Assembly (NCBI RefSeq): GCF_000367945.1
Contig: NZ_KB849179.1
Location: forward strand, 2,725,592 to 2,789,591
Direction of reading: 5' to 3'
DNA length: 64,000 nt
Source: Acinetobacter proteolyticus
Lineage (GTDB): Bacteria; Pseudomonadota; Gammaproteobacteria; Pseudomonadales; Moraxellaceae
Positions 9,759-19,350 of the stretch are shown here, piece after piece. Below the pieces are notes generated by a model, which did not search any database, was not told where the DNA came from, and worked only from the letters and a program-made list of their open reading frames with translations. How positions within the stretch are numbered: the stretch's first letter is position 1; each line of letters starts with the position of its first letter. The position numbers were made by a program, and so were the translations under genes.

Positions 9759-10499
9759 TTATAATTGATGCATACATTCTCTTAAACTCGGCAAGTGACG
9801 GCGACTGACCGACAAACGCTCATCCAGCTCACGTAAGCGCACCTGATATTGCCCCGCAGTCACCAACTCCAAACCTTCAAGATAGTCGAGTGAGACCAGT
9901 GCATTACGATGGATGCGGATAAAGCGATCGGCAAATTCCAGTTCGAGATCCTTGAGAGTTTCATCAATCAGTACACTGCCATTTTTATGGCGAACAGTGA
10001 CATATTTCTGATCTGCTAAAAAATAATACACATTTTCTAAGGGAATCAGTTCCACTCCGCGATAAGTTTTCGCAGCAATTTGATGGCGTTGTGCTTTGGT
10101 ATCGTACATATCGTCTTGTTGTTGTAAGCCCGTCATTTGTGCTTGTGTGAGTTGAGTTAAATGATTAAACACCTGCTGTAGATCTTGTTGTGCAACAGGT
10201 TTAAGCAAATATCCTTGTGCTTGAAATTTAAATGCTTCCAATGCATGTTGATCATATGCCGTGCAAAAAATGATGGCAGGACGTGGATTGAGCTGGCTGA
10301 GTTGTTCAGCACATTCCAAACCATTCATCCCAGGCATTTGAATATCCAATAAAACGACATCGGGTGAGTCGTTTTCAATATGATTTAACACATCCTGACC
10401 ATGATGCGCCGTCGCAATGACTTCGTGTCCCATTTGGGTCACTAAACGTGACAAACGCTCTACTGCGAGAGGCTCATCATCAGCAATCAGAACTCTCAT
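9759..10499 (-). CDS. algR: LytTR response regulator, AlgR type
   Basis: 246-residue two-component regulator. The receiver domain has the acidic pair IADDEP at residues 5-10, the phospho-acceptor Asp52 in LLDIQMPGMNG and the conserved Lys in LLKPV. The C-terminal third is a LytTR DNA-binding domain (RIHRNALVSLDYLEGLE). The start at ATG 10499 is fixed by AAGGAGG 5 nt upstream; an ATG 11 codons earlier lacks one. It lies 57 nt after the AlgZ-type kinase and just ahead of hemC, the same order as in Pseudomonas, where AlgR governs alginate and twitching genes. Targets here are unknown. Confidence 0.9.
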   Translation of the reverse strand: MRVLIADDEPLAVERLSRLVTQMGHEVIATAHHGQDVLNHIENDSPDVVLLDIQMPGMNGLECAEQLSQLNPRPAIIFCTAYDQHALEAFKFQAQGYLLKPVAQQDLQQVFNHLTQLTQAQMTGLQQQDDMYDTKAQRHQIAAKTYRGVELIPLENVYYFLADQKYVTVRHKNGSVLIDETLKDLELEFADRFIRIHRNALVSLDYLEGLELVTAGQYQVRLRELDERLSVSRRHLPSLRECMHQL

Positions 10500-10556
10500 C
10501 CTCTCCTCCTTGTCACCGTTAACTTCATCCATATTTTTTATGGTTAACTTGACTTA

Positions 10557-11699
10557 TTATTTTACTCGATAGTGGTAGCTCACCACGGTCGTATATAACG
10601 ACGTTCCCCCATAAATCTGAAACTTAACCGTTTGCCCATAATAGGCTTTCAAGCGCTGCTTCACATTGTCTATCGCAATACCATTTCCCTGTCTCGATTT
10701 TATTGTATCGTGAGAATAAGGGTTAGTAATGACTATACTGACTTGATTTTGCAATATTTCAACCAATACGCTCACGGTTGAAGGTTGTAAAACTTTTTCT
10801 ACCCCATGAAAAATACTATTCTCCAGCAAAGGTTGCAACGTTAATAACGGAATCGTCACCCGTTTTAATTCAATCGGCGTTGCCTGTATGTTCCATTCTA
10901 CATTCAAACGCGCACCTAAGCGCATCTTTTCAATACTTAAATAGTGCTGACACAGGTCAATTTCTTCGGCCAGACTCACCAGTTTCAGCTCTTGAAAGCT
11001 GGCTCTGAATAAGCGCGACAGATTAATCAACATATTTTCAGCTTTTTCAGGGTCAATCGCAATTAAACTCACCACACTATTCATACTATTAAATAAAAAA
11101 TGTGGATGAATCCGTGCCTGCATCGCCTGAATCCGCGCATTGAGTTCGCTATATTGCTGATTCATCCATTGCTCACGCATATATAAGTAACGCAAGCAGA
11201 ACGCCCCCAGCAAAACACCATAACCCAAATGCAAGCTGGTACCATGAAATAGGATCTCATCCGAGAATGAACCCGAACGCGCAGCCCAATATTGAATCAG
11301 ATTGATCGCACAGGTGGTCAACAGCACAATCAGTTGCAACAACACAAAGCCCATTATCAAGGCAATTTTCTGACTAAACTTAGCAAAAAAATCCTTAAAA
11401 TAATCAACAACTGTCGCGAATGATAAAATCACCCAATTAATAAAAAACATATATTGCAGTACACGAAAGCTCTCCAAGGCTTGCCATGACCGCGCTTCAG
11501 CCAATGCCAGTACCATCGCCAAGACATTACTTGCAACAATTAATTCCAATAAGTATTGCCATTGGCCAATTTTCGTAAAAAAATAGGAGCCTGATGGATT
11601 CCCCTGACGAGTTTGCGATAACTTCTTACGTCGAGTTTCGGCAACTGCGTTTGGATTTGCTATACTCTTTTTTATTTTGCTGAGCCGCCATGACCACAT
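10557..11699 (-). CDS. algZ: Sensor histidine kinase, AlgZ/FimS (LytS-like) type
   Basis: About 380-residue membrane kinase. Four membrane helices occupy roughly the first half. The His_kinase motif [18 protein letters not shown] carries the predicted phospho-acceptor His, and a divergent HATPase domain follows ([28 protein letters not shown]). It should phosphorylate the adjacent AlgR-type regulator. The start chosen at ATG 11699 has GAGG about 9 nt upstream. It overlaps the divergent argH start by ten bases; a further in-frame ATG at 11771 would lie deep inside argH and is less likely. Confidence 0.87.
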   Translation of the reverse strand: MWSWRLSKIKKSIANPNAVAETRRKKLSQTRQGNPSGSYFFTKIGQWQYLLELIVASNVLAMVLALAEARSWQALESFRVLQYMFFINWVILSFATVVDYFKDFFAKFSQKIALIMGFVLLQLIVLLTTCAINLIQYWAARSGSFSDEILFHGTSLHLGYGVLLGAFCLRYLYMREQWMNQQYSELNARIQAMQARIHPHFLFNSMNSVVSLIAIDPEKAENMLINLSRLFRASFQELKLVSLAEEIDLCQHYLSIEKMRLGARLNVEWNIQATPIELKRVTIPLLTLQPLLENSIFHGVEKVLQPSTVSVLVEILQNQVSIVITNPYSHDTIKSRQGNGIAIDNVKQRLKAYYGQTVKFQIYGGTSLYTTVVSYHYRVK

Positions 11700-13120
11700 C
11701 TTCTCAATCCTCTTCTTCAGCCAACCCGAATCAAACCTCTGGAATGTGGGGCGGTCGCTTCTCTGAAGCAACAGATGCTTTTGTTGCAGAATTTACCGCA
11801 TCTGTGCAATTTGACCAACGTTTTTATAAACAAGATATTGCAGGTTCAATTGCGCATGCCACCATGCTTGCCAAAGTAGGTGTCCTGACTGAAGCTGAAC
11901 GTGATGACATTATTCAAGGTCTGAACACCATTAAAGCTGAGATTGAGGCAGGCAACTTTGAATGGCGCATTGATTTAGAAGATGTACATATGAACATTGA
12001 GTCTCGTTTGACTCAACGAATTGGCATTACCGGAAAAAAATTACATACGGGTCGTAGTCGTAATGACCAAGTTGCAACCGATATCCGCTTATATTTGCGT
12101 GATGAGATTGATGACATTTTAGGTCTATTATTACGCTTACAAAAAGGCTTACTCAGTCTGGCAAGCAACAATACCAATACCATTATGCCAGGTTTTACCC
12201 ATCTACAAACGGCTCAGCCTGTGACCTTTGGGCACCACTTATTGGCATGGTTTGAAATGTTAGTGCGCGATACAGAGCGTCTGCAAGATTGCCGTAAACG
12301 TGTCAACCGCATGCCTCTCGGTTCAGCAGCTTTGGCAGGCACAACCTATCCGATTGATCGTGCTTATACGGCTGAACTCTTAGGTTTCGAAGCTGTTTCA
12401 GAAAACTCGTTAGATGCCGTTTCAGATCGTGACTTTGCCATTGAATTTAATGCAGCTGCGTCTTTGATCATGATGCATTTATCCCGTATGTCAGAAGAAC
12501 TGATTTTATGGACTTCAGCACAATTTAAATTCGTCAACATTCCAGACCGCTTCTGCACAGGCTCTTCCATCATGCCGCAGAAGAAAAATCCAGATGTGCC
12601 TGAACTGGTGCGTGGTAAATCAGGCCGTGTCTTTGGTGACTTAATTAGCCTATTGACCCTGATGAAAGGTCAGCCATTGGCCTATAACAAAGACAACCAA
12701 GAAGATAAAGAGCCATTATTTGATGCGATTGATACTGTGCGCGGTTCACTCATGGCTTTCGCAGACATGGTTCCAGCGCTTGTTCCAAATATCGAAATTA
12801 TGCGCGAAGCAGCACTTCGTGGCTTCTCTACCGCAACCGATCTTGCCGACTATCTGGTGAAAAAAGGCGTAGCATTCCGTGATGCCCATGAAATTGTCGG
12901 TAAGGCTGTGGCTTTAGGTGTGGCTGAAGAAAAAGATTTATCAGAATTGACGCTGGAACAGTTACAACAATTCTCTGATTTGATTACCGCAGATGTATTT
13001 GACAAAGCCCTCACTTTAGAAGCGTCTGTCAATGCACGTGATCATATTGGTGGTACTTCACCAAAACAGGTTGAAGCTGCAATTGCCCGTGCGCACAGTC
13101 GCCTAGAACAGTTATATTAA
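11690..13120 (+). CDS. argH: Argininosuccinate lyase
   Basis: 476-residue cytoplasmic homotetrameric enzyme that cleaves argininosuccinate to arginine and fumarate, the last step of arginine synthesis. The fumarase/aspartase-superfamily signature [12 protein letters not shown] holds the catalytic Ser loop. [13 protein letters not shown] and [16 protein letters not shown] are also present. A TATACT -10-like hexamer lies at 11661-11666, inside the N-terminal coding part of the divergent algZ, so transcription of the two genes may interfere. The adjacent algZ-algR pair conserves the Pseudomonas arrangement. Confidence 0.97.
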   Translation: MTTSSQSSSSANPNQTSGMWGGRFSEATDAFVAEFTASVQFDQRFYKQDIAGSIAHATMLAKVGVLTEAERDDIIQGLNTIKAEIEAGNFEWRIDLEDVHMNIESRLTQRIGITGKKLHTGRSRNDQVATDIRLYLRDEIDDILGLLLRLQKGLLSLASNNTNTIMPGFTHLQTAQPVTFGHHLLAWFEMLVRDTERLQDCRKRVNRMPLGSAALAGTTYPIDRAYTAELLGFEAVSENSLDAVSDRDFAIEFNAAASLIMMHLSRMSEELILWTSAQFKFVNIPDRFCTGSSIMPQKKNPDVPELVRGKSGRVFGDLISLLTLMKGQPLAYNKDNQEDKEPLFDAIDTVRGSLMAFADMVPALVPNIEIMREAALRGFSTATDLADYLVKKGVAFRDAHEIVGKAVALGVAEEKDLSELTLEQLQQFSDLITADVFDKALTLEASVNARDHIGGTSPKQVEAAIARAHSRLEQLY

Positions 13121-13157
13121 TCTCCCTATATCCCTCTTTTACAAAGAGGGACTTTTA
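13119..13157. repeat. GC-rich palindromic repeat, half copy (argH-yggX)
   Basis: CCCTCTTT and AAGAGGG form a hairpin at 13132-13150, preceded by TCTCCCTATAT. It resembles half of the larger repeats at 19221 and 29418. It begins at the argH stop and lies just ahead of yggX. Confidence 0.55.
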
Positions 13158-13169
13158 ATGGATGCCATA

Positions 13170-13442
13170 ATGACTAGACAAGTACTTTGCCGTAAATATA
13201 AACAAGAGCTTGAAGGTTTGGACTTTGCCCCATTCCCTGGCCCGAAAGGTCAAGAGTTCTTTGAAACGGTTTCAAAACAAGCATGGCAGGAATGGTTAAA
13301 ACACCAAACCACGCTGATTAATGAAAAACGCTTGAATGTATTTGAACCTGATGCAAAAAAGTTCCTTGAAGAACAACGTGAGAAATTCTTCAACAACGAT
13401 GAAAGCGTAGAAAAAGCAGAAGGTTGGACCGAACAAAAATAA
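13170..13442 (+). CDS. yggX: Probable Fe(2+)-trafficking protein YggX
   Basis: 90-residue small acidic protein of the YggX family, which protects iron-sulfur clusters from oxidation and may traffic Fe(2+). The conserved Cys sits in [11 protein letters not shown], and [15 protein letters not shown] and [23 protein letters not shown] are typical. The family start (M-S/T-R-x-V) favours ATG 13170, with GGA 6 nt upstream. An ATG four codons earlier, also with AGAGGG upstream, cannot be excluded. It follows argH with a palindromic repeat between them and ends at a strong terminator. Confidence 0.93.
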   Translation: MTRQVLCRKYKQELEGLDFAPFPGPKGQEFFETVSKQAWQEWLKHQTTLINEKRLNVFEPDAKKFLEEQREKFFNNDESVEKAEGWTEQK

Positions 13443-13464
13443 GTTACTTGGTAAACCCTACTGT

Positions 13465-13494
13465 AAAAAGAGAGCTAAAAACAGCTCTCTTTTT
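13465..13494 (+). terminator. Intrinsic terminator of yggX
   Basis: AGAGAGCT, loop AAAAAC, AGCTCTCT, then TTTTT, flanked by a matching A-run. It lies 23 nt after the yggX stop. Confidence 0.85.
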
Positions 13495-13547
13495 ACGTGA
13501 TATTTACATAAGTAATAAAGCCTTACAGAGTATACACAGTTGTCTAC

Positions 13548-13576
13548 ATGACACCTTACTTCCTACACCTTATATT
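13548..13576 (+). promoter_or_regulatory. Candidate sigma-70 promoter of a small RNA
   Basis: ATGACA (13548-13553) and TATATT (13571-13576), each one mismatch from consensus, are separated by 17 bp. The predicted start is near 13583 and there is no gene on this strand downstream. Confidence 0.45.
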
Positions 13577-13582
13577 TAGATT

Positions 13583-13668
13583 CAGAAGGACAAAGAGATA
13601 CGTTGATATCTCACGTAACGCATGAAATTTCTCTCCCAGACTTTTCCCCCGAAGTCTGGGATTTTTTT
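13583..13668 (+). ncRNA. Candidate small RNA between yggX and phoU
   Basis: A stand-alone transcription unit of about 86 nt is outlined. It comprises the promoter at 13548-13576, an internal hairpin (GAGATA / TATCTC, 13595-13612) and a strong intrinsic terminator (13635-13668) ending in seven T. yggX already ends at its own terminator at 13465-13494 and phoU lies on the other strand, so neither gene explains the second terminator. No conserved ORF fits; the ATG at 13622 would read through the terminator. I do not recognise an RNA family. Expression is untested. Confidence 0.45.
13635..13668 (+). terminator. Intrinsic terminator of the candidate small RNA
   Basis: CCCAGACTT, loop TTCCCCCG, AAGTCTGGG, then A and seven T on the plus strand. 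Confidence 0.85.
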
Positions 13669-13683
13669 ATTGATTATCTTTAA

Positions 13684-13712
13684 AAATAAAAAAACCGCTT
13701 ATTTTAAGCGGC
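13684..13712 (-). terminator. Intrinsic terminator of phoU
   Basis: On the minus strand GCCGCTTA, a three-base loop, TAAGCGG and then a run of seven T. It lies 24 nt past the phoU stop. Confidence 0.85.
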
Positions 13713-13735
13713 TTCTAGTTATTTTATTTTTACTA

Positions 13736-14458
13736 TTATTTCTGATGAACTTTCTGTTCAATTTCTTCGATACTGGTATGGCGCACATCCGTCCCTTTCG
13801 CCATATAAATCACTTGTTCTGAGATATTACGTGCGTGATCACCAATGCGTTCCAATGAGCGCAAGACCCACATCACATTAATCACGCGTGAGATATGACG
13901 CGGATCTTCAATCATATAGGTCATTAAGGTACGTGTCGCCGACTGATATTCACGATCAATATCCACATCTGCCATCACCACTTTAAGTGCTTGCTCGACA
14001 TCTAAACGCGCAAATGCATCCAAGGCATCATGTATCATGACACGTACTTGGTTACCAATATGACGGGTTTCCATATAGCCGCGTGGCGACTCACCCTCTT
14101 CACACAAGGTTTGTGCAATACGGGCAATTTTTGCAGCCTCATCACCAATACGCTCTAAGTCAGTATTGGCCTTACTCATTGCAATCACCATACGCAAATC
14201 AATCGCAGCAGGGTGACGACGCGCGAGAATCAAGGTTAAACCTTCATCGATATCGCGTTCGAATTGGTTCACTGCATTGTCTTTAAACTGCACATCAATC
14301 GCTAAGTTAGCATCTGTGTCTAATAAAGCATGAATTGCGTTGGCAACTTGTTGCTCCACTAATCCACCCATGGTCATAAACTTGGTATGCACATCTTGCA
14401 AGTCTTCATTAAATTGTGAAGAAATATGATGACTTAACACAGGATTGCTTGGGCTCAC
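13736..14458 (-). CDS. phoU: Phosphate-signalling regulator PhoU
   Basis: 240-residue all-helical protein with two PhoU repeats. Each repeat carries the metal-binding pattern seen as ERDIDEGLTLILARRHP / NTDLERIGDEAAKIA and the second-repeat LERIGDHARNISEQVIY. It negatively controls the PhoR-PhoB phosphate response and the Pst transporter from the cytoplasmic face of the membrane. Translation starts at GTG 14458 with GGAGG 6 nt upstream. It stands alone here; pst and phoBR genes are not in the window. Confidence 0.95.
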   Translation of the reverse strand: MSPSNPVLSHHISSQFNEDLQDVHTKFMTMGGLVEQQVANAIHALLDTDANLAIDVQFKDNAVNQFERDIDEGLTLILARRHPAAIDLRMVIAMSKANTDLERIGDEAAKIARIAQTLCEEGESPRGYMETRHIGNQVRVMIHDALDAFARLDVEQALKVVMADVDIDREYQSATRTLMTYMIEDPRHISRVINVMWVLRSLERIGDHARNISEQVIYMAKGTDVRHTSIEEIEQKVHQK

Positions 14459-14608
14459 AGTATGCCTCCACTAGACACATGGAAAAATGATTGGTGATTA
14501 AAACATAGAATTGATGAAAGTTTTATGACAATAGCATGGATTTGCACTTTGTAAATTGGTGTGAATTGACACAACAAAAATTTAAAAATCTGTTACCCTA
14601 AATGCGTC

Positions 14609-14714
14609 GCTTGACGGAGCGCAGTTAACAAACTGCTGAGATTGTCTTAATCATCCAATTTAAAGACAAGTACCGTTGAACCTGATCAGGTTAAAACCTG
14701 CGTAGGAATCAAGC
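14609..14714 (+). promoter_or_regulatory. TPP riboswitch (THI element) upstream of thiC
   Basis: The aptamer core is clear: CTGAGA at 14634-14639, then TTGAACCTGATCAGGTTAAA and CCTGCGTAGGAA at 14675-14708. P1 is GCTTGA (14609-14614) pairing with TCAAGC (14709-14714). Thiamine pyrophosphate binding closes P1. Downstream, GCTTGATTC at 14774-14782 can pair either with GAATCAAGC (14706-14714) or with GGATCATGC (14800-14808), which holds the thiC ribosome-binding site. That is a translational off-switch by inspection. Confidence 0.93.
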
Positions 14715-14773
14715 CCAGCAAAAACTTAGCCTTTATTTATCATAGAGATAAATCCGCCATTGTTTTTGGTCGT

Positions 14774-16705
<1,932 letters not shown>

Positions 16706-16745
16706 ATCGACTAAAAAAAGATTTTCCTGCGAATCATTCTCGGTT

Positions 16746-16772
16746 AGGATGAGATATGTACAATCTCATCCT
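16746..16772 (+). promoter_or_regulatory. Perfect 10-bp inverted repeat before nudF
   Basis: AGGATGAGAT, loop ATGTACA, ATCTCATCCT. The hairpin ends 8 nt before the nudF ATG. There is no T-run, so it is not a normal terminator. It could be an operator or an RNA structure near the ribosome-binding site. Confidence 0.5.
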
Positions 16773-16780
16773 GATTGAAG

Positions 16781-17392
16781 ATGACTATTCTTGAACACGC
16801 CAGCTACTCAGCAACCGACGTTACGATAGAATCTCGAGAGACCTTATTTCGAGGGTTCATCCAAGTTGAGAAAGTGAGCTTAAAGCATCGATTATTTGAT
16901 CGAGAAGATTATTCACCTATAATTCAGCGTGAATTGGTTCATCGTCCAGAAGCTGCGGGCGTTTTACTTTATAATGACCAACAACAACGCTTTGCACTGA
17001 TTGAACAATTTCGTGTCGGTGCAGTGAATGATCCAGTTTCGCCTTGGCAACTCGAAGTGATTGCGGGCGTACTTGATGGCGATGAATCTCCAGAAAGCTG
17101 TATCCGTCGTGAAAGTCTGGAAGAATCAGGCTGCGAGATTACGGAATTAAAACATTTATTTAGCTTCTACCCTTCTGCTGGCGCATGTTCTGAATTTTTT
17201 CATTTATATGTTGCAGAAGTTGATTTGCCAAAGGACGGGGGCATTTTTGGAATGCCAGATGAAGGTGAAAATATTCAACTCCATCTATTTGCTTATTCCG
17301 CATTAGAAGCATTATTAAATAACGGGCGGTTGAGAAACGCACCTGTAATCATGGCATTACAGTGGCTGTCTCGACATATACAACAAAGATAA
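16781..17392 (+). CDS. nudF: ADP-ribose pyrophosphatase (Nudix hydrolase)
   Basis: About 203-residue Nudix enzyme hydrolysing ADP-ribose to AMP and ribose 5-phosphate. The Nudix box G-x5-E-x7-RE-x2-EE-x-G is perfect, beginning GVLDGDESPESCIRRESLEE, and the N-terminal beta domain is of the NudF type. The ATG at 16781 is used; an in-frame TTG two codons earlier is possible and neither has a good ribosome-binding site. A perfect inverted repeat ends 8 nt upstream. cpdA follows 22 nt later, a pairing also known in E. coli. Confidence 0.93.
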   Translation: MTILEHASYSATDVTIESRETLFRGFIQVEKVSLKHRLFDREDYSPIIQRELVHRPEAAGVLLYNDQQQRFALIEQFRVGAVNDPVSPWQLEVIAGVLDGDESPESCIRRESLEESGCEITELKHLFSFYPSAGACSEFFHLYVAEVDLPKDGGIFGMPDEGENIQLHLFAYSALEALLNNGRLRNAPVIMALQWLSRHIQQR

Positions 17393-17414
17393 AAATCTGA
17401 AGGGGCTAAAGACG

Positions 17415-18230
17415 GTGACTTTCCAAGTCTCATCATTATCGCAACAAGATTTTGTGATGATACAGATTACCGATACACATTTGCTCGAGTACCCACATTT
17501 AGAATTTGTCGGGATGCAACCCGAGCAAAGTTTTCATGCTGTAATCGACTTGATGCGCCAGCAACATCCTCATATTGACCTTATTGTACACACGGGTGAT
17601 TTGGCACAATCGCCTACACCGTTAACGTATAAACGTTATGTACAGCACATGCAAAGCTTGGGGATTCCTTTTTTTCATACGCCAGGCAACCATGATGATG
17701 CAACACATTTCCCATTTCACGAAGTAGACCACACGCAGCCTACGGTGATTGAATTAGGTCAATGGTGCATTATCTTGCTGAACAGTGCACAACCAGAACG
17801 TATTGATGGCAAAATTGCTGAGGTGCAATTGCAACAACTCACTCAGTTATTGACACAACTGCACGATCGTCATGTGATTATTGCCTGCCATCATCACCCT
17901 TTTGCCATGCAATCGGCTTGGATTGATCAGCACAAACTCAAAAACTCATCTGATCTACTGGAAACGATTCAACCCTTTTCCAACGTCAAAGCCATCGTCT
18001 GTGGTCACGTGCATCAGGATTCAATCAATACGTGGCAAGGGATTGAGTTTTTATCCACGCCATCAACTTGTATCCAATTCAAGCCAAAAAGCGATAAGTT
18101 TGCTCTGGATGAAGAGCATCCTGGCTATCGCTTTATTCGTCTTAAAGCCAATGGTGAACTGGAAACGCAGGTCTATCGCTTACCCACTTCACAGCGGATG
18201 AATAGTTCCGAAGTTCTGGGCTACGATTAG
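17415..18230 (+). CDS. cpdA: 3',5'-cyclic-AMP phosphodiesterase CpdA
   Basis: 271-residue calcineurin-like metallophosphoesterase that hydrolyses cAMP and so tunes CRP/Vfr-type control. Metal-ligand motifs in order: ITDTH, HTGDLAQ, GNHDD, CHHHP and CGHVHQD. The start is GTG 17415 with AAGGGG about 10 nt upstream. It is paired with nudF. The stop TAG is built from the TA target duplication and first G of a MITE-like element starting at 18230. Removing the element restores TAA, so the protein is unchanged. Confidence 0.93.
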   Translation: MTFQVSSLSQQDFVMIQITDTHLLEYPHLEFVGMQPEQSFHAVIDLMRQQHPHIDLIVHTGDLAQSPTPLTYKRYVQHMQSLGIPFFHTPGNHDDATHFPFHEVDHTQPTVIELGQWCIILLNSAQPERIDGKIAEVQLQQLTQLLTQLHDRHVIIACHHHPFAMQSAWIDQHKLKNSSDLLETIQPFSNVKAIVCGHVHQDSINTWQGIEFLSTPSTCIQFKPKSDKFALDEEHPGYRFIRLKANGELETQVYRLPTSQRMNSSEVLGYD

Positions 18231-18495
18231 GGACTGCTGACATTTCACAGATGCTTGTGGCAGAGGATATTTTTTAGATGGTACAAGGCAGGTTTTGTGA
18301 AACTTAGTCATTCTCAGTAAACAAAACCTAACATCGTAGCGGCAAAAAATCTCCCTGCCCCGCAGGGTTATGGCTAAAACATCCCTAAACTGCGTTATGA
18401 AACTTGACAAGGGAATCGCCATTGTCTGCATTTCATGCCTTGTTTATGTCGTTTTAGCCTATAACACAATGCATGGCTGAAATAGCAGCAGTCCC
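18230..18495. mobile_element. MITE-like element, copy 1 (266 bp)
   Basis: Terminal inverted repeats GGGACTGCTGACATTTCA and TGAAATAGCAGCAGTCCC, flanked by TA on both sides (18228-18229 and 18496-18497). There is no transposase ORF. It aligns along its length with copy 3 at 43465-43729 (shared CACAGATGCTTGTG, GAGGATATTTTT, TTAGTCATTCT, AATGCATGGCTGAAATA) and more loosely with copy 2. Inserted in the TA of the cpdA stop codon. Confidence 0.8.
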
Positions 18496-18688
18496 TAAAA
18501 CTTTTGATTACAAATTACATTGTCGATTTGACACAAAATCTGGACGGGAATGACTACCATCTTGCTCAAAAACTCTATATGATGTCGACCCTTGATGGGA
18601 AAAACCATCTCAGGTTTCTATAAAAACACTTGCATATCACCATATTTTTTGCGTATAGATAGTACGTGTAAGATGAGGAATGCCCTAT

Positions 18689-19219
18689 ATGGCGAATGAC
18701 AACCAAAATCAAGTCTTGGACGAACCGACAGAAGTGATTGATGATCTGAAATCGGCGAAACGTGTACGTAAAACCAAACCGAAGGCTTCAGAAGGTGGTA
18801 CAACTGCTAGTCTGTTTGGAATTGCGCCTTATCAGCCGAAGAAAAATGAAGAATACATGTCTGAAGGACAACTTGAGCATTTCCGCCAAATCTTAAATGC
18901 ATGGAAAGCGGAGTTAATGTCTGAAGTTGATCGTACTTTAAATACGATGCAAGACGAATCAAGTGCACTTCCTGACGTCAATGACCGTGCGACGCAAGAA
19001 GAAGAATTTGCAATTGAGCTACGTACACGTGATCGTGAACGCAAACTCATTCGTAAAATCGAACAATCGATTGAAGCTATTCAAAACGAAGACTATGGTT
19101 TCTGTGAAACTTGTGGTATCGAGATTGGCTTACGTCGTTTAGAAGCTCGCCCAACGGCGACTTTATGTATCGATTGCAAAACTTTGGCTGAAATCAAAGA
19201 AAAGCAAAATAACGGTTAA
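18689..19219 (+). CDS. dksA: RNA polymerase-binding transcription factor DksA
   Basis: 176-residue partner of ppGpp that binds the RNA polymerase secondary channel in the stringent response. It has a coiled-coil domain with conserved acidic tip residues (DVNDRATQEEEFAIELRTRDRE) and a C-terminal four-Cys zinc finger, CETC-x17-CIDC. The N-terminal 30 residues are a charged, disordered extension. The start at ATG 18689 is favoured because GAGGA lies 9 nt upstream; the ATG at 18680 abuts that site. gluQ follows after a palindromic repeat, the usual dksA-gluQ pairing. Confidence 0.96.
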   Translation: MANDNQNQVLDEPTEVIDDLKSAKRVRKTKPKASEGGTTASLFGIAPYQPKKNEEYMSEGQLEHFRQILNAWKAELMSEVDRTLNTMQDESSALPDVNDRATQEEEFAIELRTRDRERKLIRKIEQSIEAIQNEDYGFCETCGIEIGLRRLEARPTATLCIDCKTLAEIKEKQNNG

Positions 19220-19220
19220 T

Positions 19221-19325
19221 AGTCCCTCCCAACCTCCCTTTAAAAAGGGAGGAGTACTGAGAATTTAGAAACTTATAATGTTCGAGTACTCCCCTCCTTT
19301 CTAAAGGAGGGGTCTGGGGAGGATT
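19221..19325. repeat. GC-rich palindromic repeat, full copy (dksA-gluQ)
   Basis: Two hairpins, CCTCCCTTT/AAAGGGAGG and CCCCTCCTTT/AAAGGAGGGG, are held within an outer palindrome (AGTCCCTCCC ... GGGGAGGATT; GGAGTACT ... AGTACTCC). The arm CCCTCCCAACCTCCC is repeated in inverse orientation at 29471-29485. Confidence 0.75.
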
Positions 19326-19350
19326 AAAAACCCACGACCATTTAATCTTT

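Noticed and set aside
13622..13822. 66-codon ORF downstream of the small-RNA promoter
   Set aside because: It reads through a strong terminator and the phoU terminator and overlaps phoU in antisense; composition is Phe/Leu/Lys-rich and looks random.
18189..18431. 80-codon antisense ORF inside MITE copy 1
   Set aside because: It is not kept in copies 2 or 3 of the element and has no ribosome-binding site; not a transposase.
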